From the NCBI GenBank assembly GCA_964017065.1, contig OZ024789.1, forward strand, positions 2,848,657 through 2,912,656: a stretch of 64,000 nt of DNA, read 5' to 3'. A model generated the notes under the pieces. The model was given only the letters and a program-made list of their open reading frames with translations, was not told the DNA's origin and made no database searches. The stretch is from Haliclona indistincta. Taxonomy: Eukaryota; Porifera; Demospongiae; Haplosclerida; Chalinidae. Of this stretch, positions 50,334-61,169 are shown piece after piece. The position numbers and the translations under genes are program-made. Positions within the stretch are counted from its first letter, which is position 1, and every line of letters begins with the position of its first letter.

Positions 50334-51878
50334 TCAATTGTTGATGTTGATTGATCTATAGTTGTTTACAGCTTCTCTCATGTACTCCTCCTCCTGGTCA
50401 AAGTATCTCTCGTAATGTTCCTCCACTATGGCCTGTATGTTGACGTGCCTCTCCCTCTCTCTCAGCTTGTATCGCTTGGCAGCAATAACAAATATTATCA
50501 GCATCAGCATTGCCAATGGAGTTGGCACTAGGTAGAAGTAGAACATGTATTTTTGAGATAGTTTGAATAGTTGAGTGTACTTGTAGCTACCAAGTGAGCT
50601 CCAACCAATTGCAATTGTCAATACACCCATCATTATTCCTCTCATTCTATTTGGTGTCTGTGCCATTATGAATTCGAATGAACATAATGCAATCACTACT
50701 GTTCCCAGTCCATTCAATAGATCTACTACTAATTGCCAGTAGAGTGGTACTTGATAAGAATCATCAATCATCGTGCTATTGTGCGAAAAATACACAGTAG
50801 CAGTCACAGCTGTATTTATCATTGTGCTGACAAAACACAAGATTAGGCCTGCTCCTATCATCTTCAACAAGCTTGGCACATGCCTATGGACTAAAGGATA
50901 CACAATGAAGCGATAGACTGGAATCAAGACAAAGCACGTAACACTGATAATGAAATTTTTCAAACTAGAACCGCACTTAAATTTGGTCTTCTCGGTTGCA
51001 ATGTGACTATTGCCTAACTCGCAGAACAGAAGAACTGCATATCCCAATGCTACTATCCGCGAGAGACGAAAGATTGTCTTGACATCCTCCACCTCTTCTT
51101 CTGTGAATGGTCCTCCAAACTTGTGCTTCCCAAAGTCAACACGTGAAGGGTGTTCCTCATCAATGTATGTCAATGCACTGCGAAGTCTAGCGCACTTGTT
51201 CTTTCGAGCATAGTTGAGCACTTGAAAGATCAGCTTGATGGGATTGCCAGTTTTGTTGTTAGTGTCTAGCCACTTGTGGTACAGACAGTCCATTATCAGA
51301 ACAGCTGACAAACATAGAGTGCCTAAAGCTAGTGACGTTGTTTGACGAATCTCCCAGTATTGTAGCTGGCTCGGGATCGGTATGCACTTCAGTATATCTT
51401 GAAACAGTGCTCCTGCATCTATTCCCCAGTAGTACCACTGTACTACAGCACTGAGCTGCTCAGCTGATGCTCCTATCATTTGGTCAAGAGCGAAAGGCAG
51501 CATAATAGCATAAAAGCTGCCAAAGCCAAATGCGCCAATCATTGAACCGACTATTATGAGCACTAGTCCTGGAATTAGAATCCGGTCAAATTGCAGCATC
51601 ACAAAACCAGCTTGTAGTATTAGAATGGTTACCATAGACAAGACCAGTCCAACAGCAATAGCTCGATATCGTCCAAGCCATGACTCAGCTACCCAGCCTG
51701 TTCCAGGTAGCAGTATCCAGAGAGTAACATAGACACATTCTATTACTATCTTGAGATTATCAGGAAGGCTGAGGATAATTGCCAAGTACATAAGCCAGTG
51801 TGTTGCATAAAGTAGACCACTCATGACCAACACCAAGAGAGTGCCTCGAGAAAATAACTTACAGCAGCGCCTAGCCAT
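50334..51878 (-). CDS. POT/PTR2-like transporter, copy 12
   Basis: 514 residues, MARRCCKLFSRGTLL start. Near-identical sister of copy 1 (7151-8695) with the same outer-loop sequon (HNST here, HNTT there). Differences cluster in TM7 (SRIVALGYAVLLF) and TM10 (QLVVDLLNGLGTVVIALCS). The loop has KNKCARLRS and SRVDFGKHK. Flanks on both sides also match copy 1, so the whole block was duplicated. 49,658-50,333 is the matching AT-rich 3' flank. Confidence 0.9.
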   Translation of the reverse strand: MARRCCKLFSRGTLLVLVMSGLLYATHWLMYLAIILSLPDNLKIVIECVYVTLWILLPGTGWVAESWLGRYRAIAVGLVLSMVTILILQAGFVMLQFDRILIPGLVLIIVGSMIGAFGFGSFYAIMLPFALDQMIGASAEQLSAVVQWYYWGIDAGALFQDILKCIPIPSQLQYWEIRQTTSLALGTLCLSAVLIMDCLYHKWLDTNNKTGNPIKLIFQVLNYARKNKCARLRSALTYIDEEHPSRVDFGKHKFGGPFTEEEVEDVKTIFRLSRIVALGYAVLLFCELGNSHIATEKTKFKCGSSLKNFIISVTCFVLIPVYRFIVYPLVHRHVPSLLKMIGAGLILCFVSTMINTAVTATVYFSHNSTMIDDSYQVPLYWQLVVDLLNGLGTVVIALCSFEFIMAQTPNRMRGIMMGVLTIAIGWSSLGSYKYTQLFKLSQKYMFYFYLVPTPLAMLMLIIFVIAAKRYKLRERERHVNIQAIVEEHYERYFDQEEEYMREAVNNYRSININN

Positions 51879-52668
51879 TTGACTACTACAAAATCCTAGC
51901 TCTTCTTGGAGTGTTTCTTGCTAAAACATAGCTTGTAGTTGATGTTGTACAAACAGCAGTGACTTGTAGTTCGTGTGTGTTTTAACAGTTCTTTAATCTT
52001 AGTATATAGTTCAGCGTCATCTTGGTCTTGTATAATTCATGTTGTGTTTACTTTCCTTCTCTTGGTGCTTGTGAAATCATCTTAACATCTACTTTTAAAC
52101 AAGATCAAACATTTTGACTTCTTTTTCAAATCCCAAATACTCAGAATGTTGAGGAAATCCGCCAAATTATTACAAGAATGTTTTGAAAACCACAGCAATA
52201 GTTCAGTGATCTAAATATATAGCTTCAGCATGTGTATATAACTCTTTATACACTGAATTGTTTTTTTGCTACATGTATGTTTAATTTCAAGTTGTTGATT
52301 GCACTGATTAACCCCTTAACCTCTCCTTGAGGTGGGCAGTCAGTCTAGGAAAGGTTCAACATTAAAGCATCATTCATGCAGTGGTACCTTGTGATTAGAT
52401 GGTGCTAGCCTATACCACATGTGAGGTTGACCTCAGTACTGACATCAAGCTAAAAATATATTTGCATACAACCTTGACTGAAACTACGAATGCTGTAGCT
52501 GGTATCCTTTAGGATCAGGAGTTCAGAACTAATTAAAACTCGTTTACCATCAACCATCATGTTTGGAATTAAATCACAAAAGTGATCAATAACAAAAACA
52601 GGAAAGCAGGAAATTAATGCTTCTTTTATTTACTACTGTTCTGACAATTTTAGTGCAACTGTTTGACA
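51879..52668. other. 5' module of copy 12 and intergenic repeat
   Basis: 51,879-52,240 is the copy-1-type 5' module; 52,260-52,620 matches 9,050-9,400 and 54,640-54,990. No gene seen. Confidence 0.6.
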
Positions 52669-54246
52669 TTAAATTCGTATACAAAGTTTCTTTGCTATGA
52701 TCTTATTGAAATAGTTCTTCTTTTCTCTCAAGTACTCCTCCTCCTGGTCAAAGTATCTCTCATAATGTTCCTCCACTATGGCCTGTATGTTGACGTGCCT
52801 CTCCCTCTCTCTCAGCTTGTATCGCTTGGCAACAATGAAAAATATTGTGATTATTAACAGCATTGCTGATAGAGGTAGTGCTAAGTCAAGATAGAACATA
52901 ATACTTTCTGGAATGCACTTGTTCAGGGTTCTAGTAACAAGATGGCTACCATTAGTGCTCAAGCCGATTGTAAACAGCACCACTCCCATCATTATTCCTC
53001 TCATTCTGTTTGGAGTCTGAGCCATAGTAAACTCAAAAGAATACATCATTGCCATTCCTGTGCCTAGTCCATTTAAAAACTCGACTACTACTATCCAGCA
53101 CAGTGACATTTGAGGAGTATCAGGCATTGTGATGTTGTGTGATTGTTCTGAGAAATGTTCAACACTGAATACAGCTGTGAATATTACTGTGCTAATAAAA
53201 CATAAAACCAGACCTGCACCTGTCATTTTTATCAAGCTTGGAATGCGCTTACGAACTAAAGGATACACAATGAAGCGGTAGATAGGAATAAAAATGAAAG
53301 CCAATGCAGTAATGTTAATATTGATAACAATTTGTGAAGGTGAGCACTTGAAAGCATTATTAGCTAAGATAGGACTGACTGCGAACTCACTGAAGAAAAT
53401 CACTCCATATGCTAACACTATTAATGGTGTGAGACGAAAGATTGTCTTGACATCCTCCACCTCTTCTTCTGTGAATGGTCCTCCGAACTTGTGCTTCCCA
53501 AAGTCAAGACGTGAAGGGTGTTCCTCATCAATGTATGTCAATGCACTGCGAAGTCGAGGGCACTTGTTCTTTCGAGCATAGTTGAGCACTTGAAAGATCA
53601 GCTTGATGGGATTGCCAGTTTTGTTGTTAGTGTCTAGCCACTTGTGATACAGGCAGTCCATTATCAGAACAGCTGAGAAACACAGTGTTCCTATAGCGAG
53701 GAAAACTACTGAATGAATTTCCATTTGTTGGAGCCGCTTTGGGATTGGAACACACTCAAGTATTTCTTCCAACAGCTCTCCTATACCAAAGCCCCAATAG
53801 TACCACTGTACTACAGCACTGAGCTGCTCAGCTGATGCTCCTATCGTTTGGTCAAGAGCAAATGGTAGCATAATAGTATAGAAACTGCCAATACTAAATG
53901 TGCCTAACAGCAAACCCGTGACAAGCAGTGTAATTGCTGGAATTGGAGTCCAGTCAAATTGTAGCATTACAAAACCAGCCAGTATTGTTAGAACAGTAAC
54001 TAAAGACAAGACCAGTCCAACAACAATAGCTCGATATCGTCCAAGCCATGACTCAGCTGCCCAGCCTGTCACAGGTAGCAATACCCAGGATAGAACATGG
54101 GCATAGTCCGAAGGGCTTTCATACTCATCAGGAAGAATTAAAGCAATGGCTGCATATAAGAACCAGTGTACTGCATACAGTAAACCACTCATTACCAACA
54201 CCAAGAGAGTGCCTCGAGAAAAGAACTTACTGCAGCGTCTAGCCAT
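52669..54246 (-). CDS. POT/PTR2-like transporter, copy 13 (chimeric)
   Basis: 525 residues. The first 25 or so codons (MARRCSKFFSRGTLLVLVMSG) and the whole upstream region are copy-1/12 type. From LLYAVHWFLYAAIALILPDE onward the protein is of the copy-3/5 type (PSDYAHVLSWVLLPVTGW). The tail is extended: REKKNYFNKIIAKKLCIRI. DQTIGAS replaces DQMIGAS. The frame is intact, so a recombination has put a different promoter on a copy-3-like body. Confidence 0.9.
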   Translation of the reverse strand: MARRCSKFFSRGTLLVLVMSGLLYAVHWFLYAAIALILPDEYESPSDYAHVLSWVLLPVTGWAAESWLGRYRAIVVGLVLSLVTVLTILAGFVMLQFDWTPIPAITLLVTGLLLGTFSIGSFYTIMLPFALDQTIGASAEQLSAVVQWYYWGFGIGELLEEILECVPIPKRLQQMEIHSVVFLAIGTLCFSAVLIMDCLYHKWLDTNNKTGNPIKLIFQVLNYARKNKCPRLRSALTYIDEEHPSRLDFGKHKFGGPFTEEEVEDVKTIFRLTPLIVLAYGVIFFSEFAVSPILANNAFKCSPSQIVININITALAFIFIPIYRFIVYPLVRKRIPSLIKMTGAGLVLCFISTVIFTAVFSVEHFSEQSHNITMPDTPQMSLCWIVVVEFLNGLGTGMAMMYSFEFTMAQTPNRMRGIMMGVVLFTIGLSTNGSHLVTRTLNKCIPESIMFYLDLALPLSAMLLIITIFFIVAKRYKLRERERHVNIQAIVEEHYERYFDQEEEYLREKKNYFNKIIAKKLCIRI

Positions 54247-55189
54247 TTGACTACTACAAAATCCTAGCTCTTCTTGGAGTGCTTCTTGCTAAAACATAGC
54301 TTGTAGTTCGTGTTGTACAAACAGCAGCAGAATGTAGTCTGTGTGTGCTTTAACAGTTCTTTAATCTTAGTAGTCCAACATCATCTTGGTCTTGTATCAT
54401 TCATGTTGTGTTTACTTTCCTTCTCTTGGTGCTCCTTCTCTTGGTGCTTGTGAAATCACATGTTTCTCTTTAGCATCTACTTTTAACAAGATCAAACATT
54501 TTGTCTTCTTTCAAGTCCTAAATACTCAGAATGTCGAGGAAATTCGCTAAACAAGAATGTTTTAAAAAGCACAGCAATAGTTCAGTTATCTAAATATATA
54601 GCTTCAGCGTGTGTATAACTCTTTATACGCTGCAGTGTTTTTTCGGTACATGTAAGTTTAATTTCAGGTTGTCGATCGCACTGATTAACCATAACCTCTC
54701 CTTGAGGTGAGCAGTCAGTCTAGTAAAGGTTCAACATTAAAGCATCATTCATGCAGTAGTACCTTGTGATTGGATGATGCTAGCCTATACCACATGTGGG
54801 GTGAGCTACTGACATCAAGCTAAAGATATATTTGCATACAACCTTGACTGAAACTACGAATGCTGTAGTTGGTATCCTTTAGGATCCGGAGTTGAGAAAT
54901 ATTTAAACCTCTTAGTCCATCAACCATCATGTTCGGAATTAAATCACCACAAAAGTGATCAATAGTCTTTAGCTTCATATTCGTGTGGTACTGCTGATGA
55001 GGAAAGATCACTAAACCTGTTGATTTTATGAAGACCAGGCAGGATATTAGAGTACAATAATTGCTTGTTCTACTTACAAAAAAACATGAAAAACAGCAAC
55101 TTAGCACGTCTTTTATTACTACCGTCCTGACAATTTTAGCGCAAATGTTTGAAAAGAATTAAATTAAATTCTTATATCAAGTTTGTTTG
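54247..55189. other. Copy-1-type 5' module and intergenic repeat
   Basis: 54,247-54,620 is the copy-1-type upstream module; 54,640-55,160 is the intergenic repeat also seen at 9,050-9,590 and, broken by the gypsy element, at 58,740-58,901 and 63,824-63,932. No gene. Confidence 0.6.
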
Positions 55190-56743
55190 TTATGATCTTA
55201 TTGAAATGGTCTCTTGTACTTCTCTCATGTACTCTTCCTCCTGGTCAAAGTATCTCTCGTAATGTTCCTCCACTATGGCCTGTATGTTGACGTGCCTCTC
55301 CCTCTCTCTCAGCTTGTATCGCTTGGCAACAATAACGAATATTGTGATTAGTACCAGCATTGTCAGTGGAGGTAGTGTCAGGTAGAAATAGAACATAATT
55401 CTTAGTGGAATGAATTTGTTCAATATATATGTAAAAAGACGGCTACCGACTGTACACCAGCCCACTGTAAAAAGCAATATACCAATCATTATTCCTCTCA
55501 TTCTGTTTGGAGTCTGAGCTATCACAAACTCAAATAAAAAAGTCATTGTCACTACTGCTCCAAGTCCATTAAAGATCTCTATCACTAGTATCAAGTACAG
55601 TGACACTTGAGGAGTGTCAGACATTGTGATGTTGTGTGATCTGGAAAAATGCATAGTAGCAGTCGCTGTTATATTTATTACCGTGCAAACCAAAAACAAG
55701 ATCAGACCTGCTCCTATCATCTTCAACAAGCTCGGAAGATGCTTACGAGCTAAAGGATACACAACGAAGCGATATACTGGAATCAAGAGAAAGCACATAG
55801 CATCGATATTGAGAACTACAATGTTAGACGCATTTACGCACTTGAAAGCCTTTTTTGCGAAGTTGGGACTGATACTCAACTCACAGAAGAAAACTATCCC
55901 ATATGCCAACATTATTAATGGCGTAAGACGAAATATTGTCTTGACATCCTCCACCTCTTCTTCTGTGAATGGTCCTCCAAACTTGTGCTTCCCAAAGTCA
56001 AGACGTGAAGGGTGTTCCTCATCAATGTATGTCAATGCACTGCGAAGTCGAGGGCACTTGTTCTTTCGTGCATAGTTGAGCACTTGAAAGATCAGCTTGA
56101 TGGGATTGCCAGTTTTGTTGTTAGTGTCTAACCGCTTGTGGTACAGGCAGTCCATTATCAGAACAGCTGAGAAACATAGAGTGCCTATAGCTAGGAACAC
56201 TGTTTGTCGAAATTTCCAGGGCTGGAGCAGGTTTGGGATTGGAACGCACTGAAGAATGTTCTCAAACAGATATCCAACAGTAACCCCCCAAGAGTACCAA
56301 TGTACTGCAGCACCGAGCTGCTCAGCTGATGCTCCTATCATTTGATCGAGAGCAAACGGTAGCATAGTAGTATAAATGCTTCCAATGCCAAGAGTGCTGA
56401 CTATCATGCCAGCAGCTATCAGTGCAAATACTGGAATTGGAGTCCAGTCAAATTGTAGCATTACAAAAACAGCTTGTGTTGTTAGAATAGTTACCAAAGA
56501 CAAGATCAGTCCAACAACAATAGCTCGATATCGTCCAAGCCACGACTCAGCTATCCAGCCTGTCACAGGTAGTAGTATCCAGGAAGCAACATGTGCATAT
56601 TCCAATGCTCTTTCAAACTTTTTGGGAAGACTAAGAGCAATAGCTGCATATAAGAACCAGTGTACTGCATACAGTAGACCACTCATGACCAACACTAAGG
56701 CAGTGCCTCGAGAAAAGAACTGGTAGTGACAGCATTTAGCCAT
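55190..56743 (-). CDS. POT/PTR2-like transporter, copy 14
   Basis: 517 residues from MAKCCHYQFFSRG at 56743 (open six codons upstream). Sister of copy 2 but without its two in-frame deletions (FYT is IYT here, and LTYIDEE is complete), so it represents the undamaged form. Outer loop SHNITMSDTPQVSLYL. Tail REVQETISIRS. Right-most intact copy. Confidence 0.9.
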   Translation of the reverse strand: MAKCCHYQFFSRGTALVLVMSGLLYAVHWFLYAAIALSLPKKFERALEYAHVASWILLPVTGWIAESWLGRYRAIVVGLILSLVTILTTQAVFVMLQFDWTPIPVFALIAAGMIVSTLGIGSIYTTMLPFALDQMIGASAEQLGAAVHWYSWGVTVGYLFENILQCVPIPNLLQPWKFRQTVFLAIGTLCFSAVLIMDCLYHKRLDTNNKTGNPIKLIFQVLNYARKNKCPRLRSALTYIDEEHPSRLDFGKHKFGGPFTEEEVEDVKTIFRLTPLIMLAYGIVFFCELSISPNFAKKAFKCVNASNIVVLNIDAMCFLLIPVYRFVVYPLARKHLPSLLKMIGAGLILFLVCTVINITATATMHFSRSHNITMSDTPQVSLYLILVIEIFNGLGAVVTMTFLFEFVIAQTPNRMRGIMIGILLFTVGWCTVGSRLFTYILNKFIPLRIMFYFYLTLPPLTMLVLITIFVIVAKRYKLRERERHVNIQAIVEEHYERYFDQEEEYMREVQETISIRS

Positions 56744-57222
56744 GATTACACATGAATACACGTTTGAAACTGTTCTTGCATATCATATCGTCTCTTTTTG
56801 TTGTATAATTATTTGAAGTACACAAACTGTGCTTGTGATGGTTATCTTTCTAGGAAGTGTTAGTAGCAGTTACTAAGCTCACAACCTGATTGTACTTTTA
56901 CAGAAAACAAATTGAAGCTCTGACTTTGAAACTTTAGCTACTCAGCATTCAGCCATGATTTGCAACAATTTGTCTTTGAACACATGTTTGAAACTGGTAT
57001 CGTTTGCTGTCAACATAGTCATTTCCTTTGTTGGTCAAGATGTTTTTTTGCTGTTGAAGTACTTTCTGGTAAAGTACTTGTGATGGTTATCTTTCTTAGA
57101 TGTGCAGTGGTACGTGATTGATAGTTACTAAACTCACAACCTGTACTGGTATTAACAGCATTTATTTAGCCATAGTTACAGACAGTGTCACTTAAACACA
57201 CGTCTATAATAGCCTTGCATAT
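56744..57222 (-). promoter_or_regulatory. Three stacked MAKCC-type 5' modules
   Basis: 56,744-56,895 belongs to copy 14. 56,953-57,146 and 57,167-57,222 are further modules that each start at an AGCCAT (ATG-equivalent) position with no gene body attached. They end in GTTACTAAACTCACAACC-type sequence. Confidence 0.55.
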
Positions 57223-57364
57223 TATAGCAGCAATAATCTATCACTTCCTTCCTTTGTTTTTTTAGCTACAAGTTTCGGAATTTTTTTTCTTATTGATGTA
57301 CATGTATGCTTGTGTTTTAATCATGTGATTTATGATAGTTAAACTATAATCTGTACTAGGAACA

Positions 57365-57735
57365 TTTAGACCACACTTCAATGTAATTCTGCAATTTGAT
57401 TGGTCAGCCAGAGGTGTTCTACGTTAGGTAGAACACCACTGAGTTTACTTAGAACACCTTTAATTAACCACGTAGAGTTGATAACCACAACAAAATGGCG
57501 TTGTCAAAAAGCGCGCATGAGTTTGACTGCCATCGTTTGAAAACGGACTGTCGCTGCGCTCTCTACTACCTCGAGCGCTTCGTTTACTCAAGCGCAGGTA
57601 TGGTCTAAACACTATATAGACAATAGATTCTCAGTGCTCTACGAGATTTAGCTCACCTTGGAAACCGAAATTGACGTGGTTTCCGTGGTGGTCTAAATCC
57701 CATAGACATCTCGAATCTATCGTCAAACCTATATG
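57365..57735. mobile_element. TTTAGACCA repeat family, copy 3
   Basis: Begins TTTAGACCAC and carries GTGGTCTAAA (inverse) at 57,688-57,697. Homology to copy 2 continues to about 57,735, so the true right end is uncertain. Confidence 0.6.
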
Positions 57736-57975
57736 TAGTGTACGTTTTGTCTTCATCCTCTCCAAAAAAATATATTTTGCAGTTGATGTGTCTAACTTTA
57801 TTGAAAATTTAAATATCCTGTTACAACAACAAATGACAATCAGATTGTGAGTACCTTTTGCAACTTGTTTCATACATAATTATGTGAGGTACGTCAGTAC
57901 TAACATGCAGGCTCAAATTTCTTTTCATGCAAACTAAGTTAAACCTTTGTTATCTCCCAGTTGGCCGAAGCTGTA

Positions 57976-58449
57976 GTTAATCCTCGGTGCATGCGCGAGG
58001 GTTACGGTACTTGCTCTGTCGTTCATTCATTTATTCATTCTGTCCATCGAGCTACAGAGACCATCGCTCACTTTTCATTACTAATGTGCTTTCACTGTCG
58101 AGTTATGTATAGCTGGCTCACCTTTGCGGCCATCTTGGACCTCTCTGAGAACACAAGCGCCTACAGTTGACTATCTAGATGCTTGTAGACTCCTACTCAA
58201 CTGCAGGACTGGTCTAAAGTTACGTAGACATCTCGAGAAAAGCCTATCTAAGCTAACAGCAGTGTTCACTCAGCTCACGTGACGTGTTCATGGTCACGCC
58301 CACTTTGCACACATTGAACTTGAGGTCAGCACTTTGTTGTCTTCTGGCTAGCAGTACAGTTTCAATAGCAAACAGATTTGCTTTAGCTGCAAGCTCCTTC
58401 AGCTAACTTACAATGTGCAACACGCCGAGGGTTTTGTGAAATCTGTTCA
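57976..58449. mobile_element. CCTCGG-ended insertion, about 475 bp
   Basis: Splits a sequence that is continuous at about 19,455-19,465 (GAAGCTATTGTTTGCAACAG). Ends contain CCTCGGTG and, inverted, CCTCGGCG. The 5' end also folds (CCTCG...CGAGG) as in the GCCTCGG elements, suggesting kinship. No coding sequence. Confidence 0.55.
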
Positions 58450-58597
58450 TTTGCAACAGTATCTCTACCCATTAAGATCCTGGAGTTCGAATCGTGTTCA
58501 AGAGAATGTATATCGGGTCAATCTACCTCCAAAATTTTCATTTTTATTAAGAAAATAACAGGACAAATTATGGTAATATGTTATTAGAATATTATAA

Positions 58598-58720
58598 AGT
58601 GACATTATTTTGAGGAGTATCAGGCATTGGATTTTCTGAGAAATGTTCAACACTGAATACAGTTTTTGCTCTGCCGATAAAACACACAACCAGACCCACA
58701 TCACGTGTCATTTTTTAACA
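58598..58720 (-). pseudogene. Transporter scrap (outer loop to TM9)
   Basis: Short, gapped match to the region around SQSHNITMPDTPQMS and the TM9 segment of copy-3-type genes. Broken, no flanking body. Confidence 0.7.
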
Positions 58721-58901
58721 CTGCATTTTTTGTTGGTACTATGTGTTTAGTTGCTAGCCTATGCCATTATGAGGTTACCTACTGACATCAACCTTAAAAT
58801 ATCTTTTTGCATATAACCTTGACTGAAACTATGTATGCTGCAGTTGGTATCCTTTAGCATCCGGAGTTGAGAACTATTTACAAGCTTTTGTATCTTGAGT
58901 C

Positions 58902-59222
58902 TGTAACGATAAACAGCCGAGACAGCTAGACATTGTGACTCTATCAAACAAATGAAACTTGTATTTTTGTGTACATCATGTGATTGTACTTCCATAGCTT
59001 ATCCTATAAATACTAGACCATGCTGCTAATAATGATATATTTTCTGAGTCACAACTACCTCGTTGCTGTCGCTACACTAGAAAATATATCATTATTAGCA
59101 GCATGGTCTAGTATTTATAGGATAAGCTATGGAAGTACAATCACATGATGTACACAAAAATACAAGTTTCATTTGTTTGATAGAGTCACAATGTCTAGCT
59201 GTCTCGGCTGTTTATCGTTACA
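58902..59222 (-). repeat. Palindromic LTR of the gypsy element (3' LTR)
   Basis: In element orientation it starts TGTAACGATAAACAGCC right after the purine tract AGAGGGGGAGTGG and ends with the exact inverse, ...GTTACA. Arms 58902-59045 and 59079-59222 are perfectly inverted (144 bp each) around a 33-bp centre. Each arm has a TATA-like CTATAAATAC. TG...CA ends fit an LTR; an alternative is an LTR piece beside an inverted copy of itself. Confidence 0.7.
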
Positions 59223-61169
59223 CCACTCCCCCTCTATGAAGGACGATAAAAGTCTGGGGGTGTACAGCACGACGAAGTCGACCTTCCCATTGAGGACCTC
59301 CACGAGTGTCCACTTCTTGGTCAGTATCTTGATCTTGACTGACGTCTGCTTCAGGAGCTGTATTAGTGTCTGGATTGGCTGTTGACTCGTCCGAAGGAAT
59401 GGGCACCATCAAATCTTCGTCGACAGATGTGTCAGTAGGGGAGTCTGGGCGACTTGAAGTTGCCGGAGGAGGATTCTCAGAGGGATTTCCTGAAGTTGAT
59501 GAGTAGCAGGGTTTCAGTCGGTTGAAATGTACAACAAGTCGTTGCCTGCGTCTCCTATCAGTCGAGGGAGTGACATGCTGTATCCGATACACCACATCTG
59601 ATATTGCTTTCAGAACTTTGTATGGTCCTTTCCAGGCACTATGGAATTTCTTTGCTTTTCCTGGGGATACTGCTGGACAGTAGAGCCACACCATGTCACC
59701 GGGCTTGTATCTTCCTCCCGTGACCTTGCGATCATAGTGGTCTTTCTGCCGCTTCTGTGCTCCCTTTCCATAGTCTCTGGCAATCTCATATGCTCCATTC
59801 AAGCGACTCTTCAAACTGCTTATGAACTCAGCTGGGGATTCACCAGGTGCTGCTTCACCACCAAACATAATGTCCACTGGAAGCCGCACTTCCCGTCCAA
59901 ACATCAAATAATGAGGAGTGAAGTGAACACTGTCGTGGATGCTGGACCGATAGGCTAACATAAGAGGAGCAAGATGATCGTCCCAAGTATCTTCAGGAAA
60001 TTTCTGCATCTCAATGGTCAATAATTGCCTGAGAGTACGATTCAGACGCTCCACCAGCCCGTCTGATTGGGGATGGTAGGGGGTAGTTCTGGTCTTGTGA
60101 ATATCCAGAAGACTGCAGAGCTCAGAGAACAGGTTGGACTCAAAGTTCCTTCCTTGATCGGTGTGGATTGATTCAGGAGCTCCGTAACGGCAGATCCACT
60201 CACTCATAAGAGCCTGAGCAACTGTTGTCGCTTCTTGATTCGGGAGACCGATGGCTTCCGACCAGCGTGTAAAATAATCTGAGATGACCAATATATACTT
60301 GTTTCCACGTCTGGTCTTTGGCAATGGTCCAACGATGTCCAATGCTACTCGCTCCATGGGCACCCCGACTACACTTGGAACCAGAGGGGCTCTTGCTGGG
60401 GTAGAAGGGGACTTGGCTTGAGCACATCTCTCACATTTACGACACCAATCCTCCACATCTTTCTGCAGGCCTGGCCAGTAGAAGCGCTCTCGTATCTTTT
60501 TTAGTGTCTTTGAGATTCCCAGATGACCACCTCCAACTCCTCCATGTAGAGCATGTAGAACATCATGAACCAGGACCTGTGGTACAACAATTTGAAATGA
60601 TGTAACATTTCCCACATCATCTTCCCAACGCCTGCACAGTACATTATCTCTCAGCTCCAATCGACCCCATTGAGCCCACAGTGAACGAACAACAGGACCT
60701 CTACCGCTTACTTGCACAAATGCAGGTCTCTCACTGGGATTTTTCATCCATTCTAGAATGATCTTCAAGTTGGGGTCATTGGCTTGCTTGTGTTGGAGGT
60801 CTTTGTCAGTCCAAACCGAAGCCCAATTGGAGGTGCGAGAGGGATCCACGTTCAATGCTGCTGCGACATCACTCTCTTGAGGTGGTACAGTCCTAGACAG
60901 AGCATCAGCGTTGGTGTGAAGCTTCCCCGGACGATGGTGTGTTTGGAAATCATACTCTTGTATCTGTTCCAGCCAACGAGCAACTTGCCCCTCAGGTTCC
61001 TTGAACTGTTGAAGCCACTGTAGTGAGGCATGATCTGTTCGAACATGGAAGGGTCTCCCTAGCAAATAAGCTCTGAAATAGCGCAGAAAGTAGACAAGGG
61101 CTAGAAGCTCTCGCCGGGTGGCACAGTAGTTTCTCTCAGATTTGGTAAGCGTCCGACTGCCATATGCGA
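59218..61169 (-). pseudogene. Ty3/gypsy pol, RNase H remainder and integrase
   Basis: Minus-strand frame following a frameshift. RNase H end (RTDHASLQWL), connection, integrase zinc finger (HLGISKTLKKIR...CRKCERC), and a catalytic core with ALDIVGPLP, HTDQGRNFES and the Glu in VERLNRTLRQ. C-terminal WKGPYKV then follows, then a Ser/Pro/Asp-rich tail. The stop codon lies 5 nt inside the LTR, so the polypurine tract is coding. Cut off from the upstream pol frame by an apparent one-base loss at about 61,170. Confidence 0.92.

Noticed and set aside
7151..56743. Reading the array as chemoreceptor-like 7-TM genes
   Set aside because: The proteins have about 12 segments and clear POT/PTR2 signatures.
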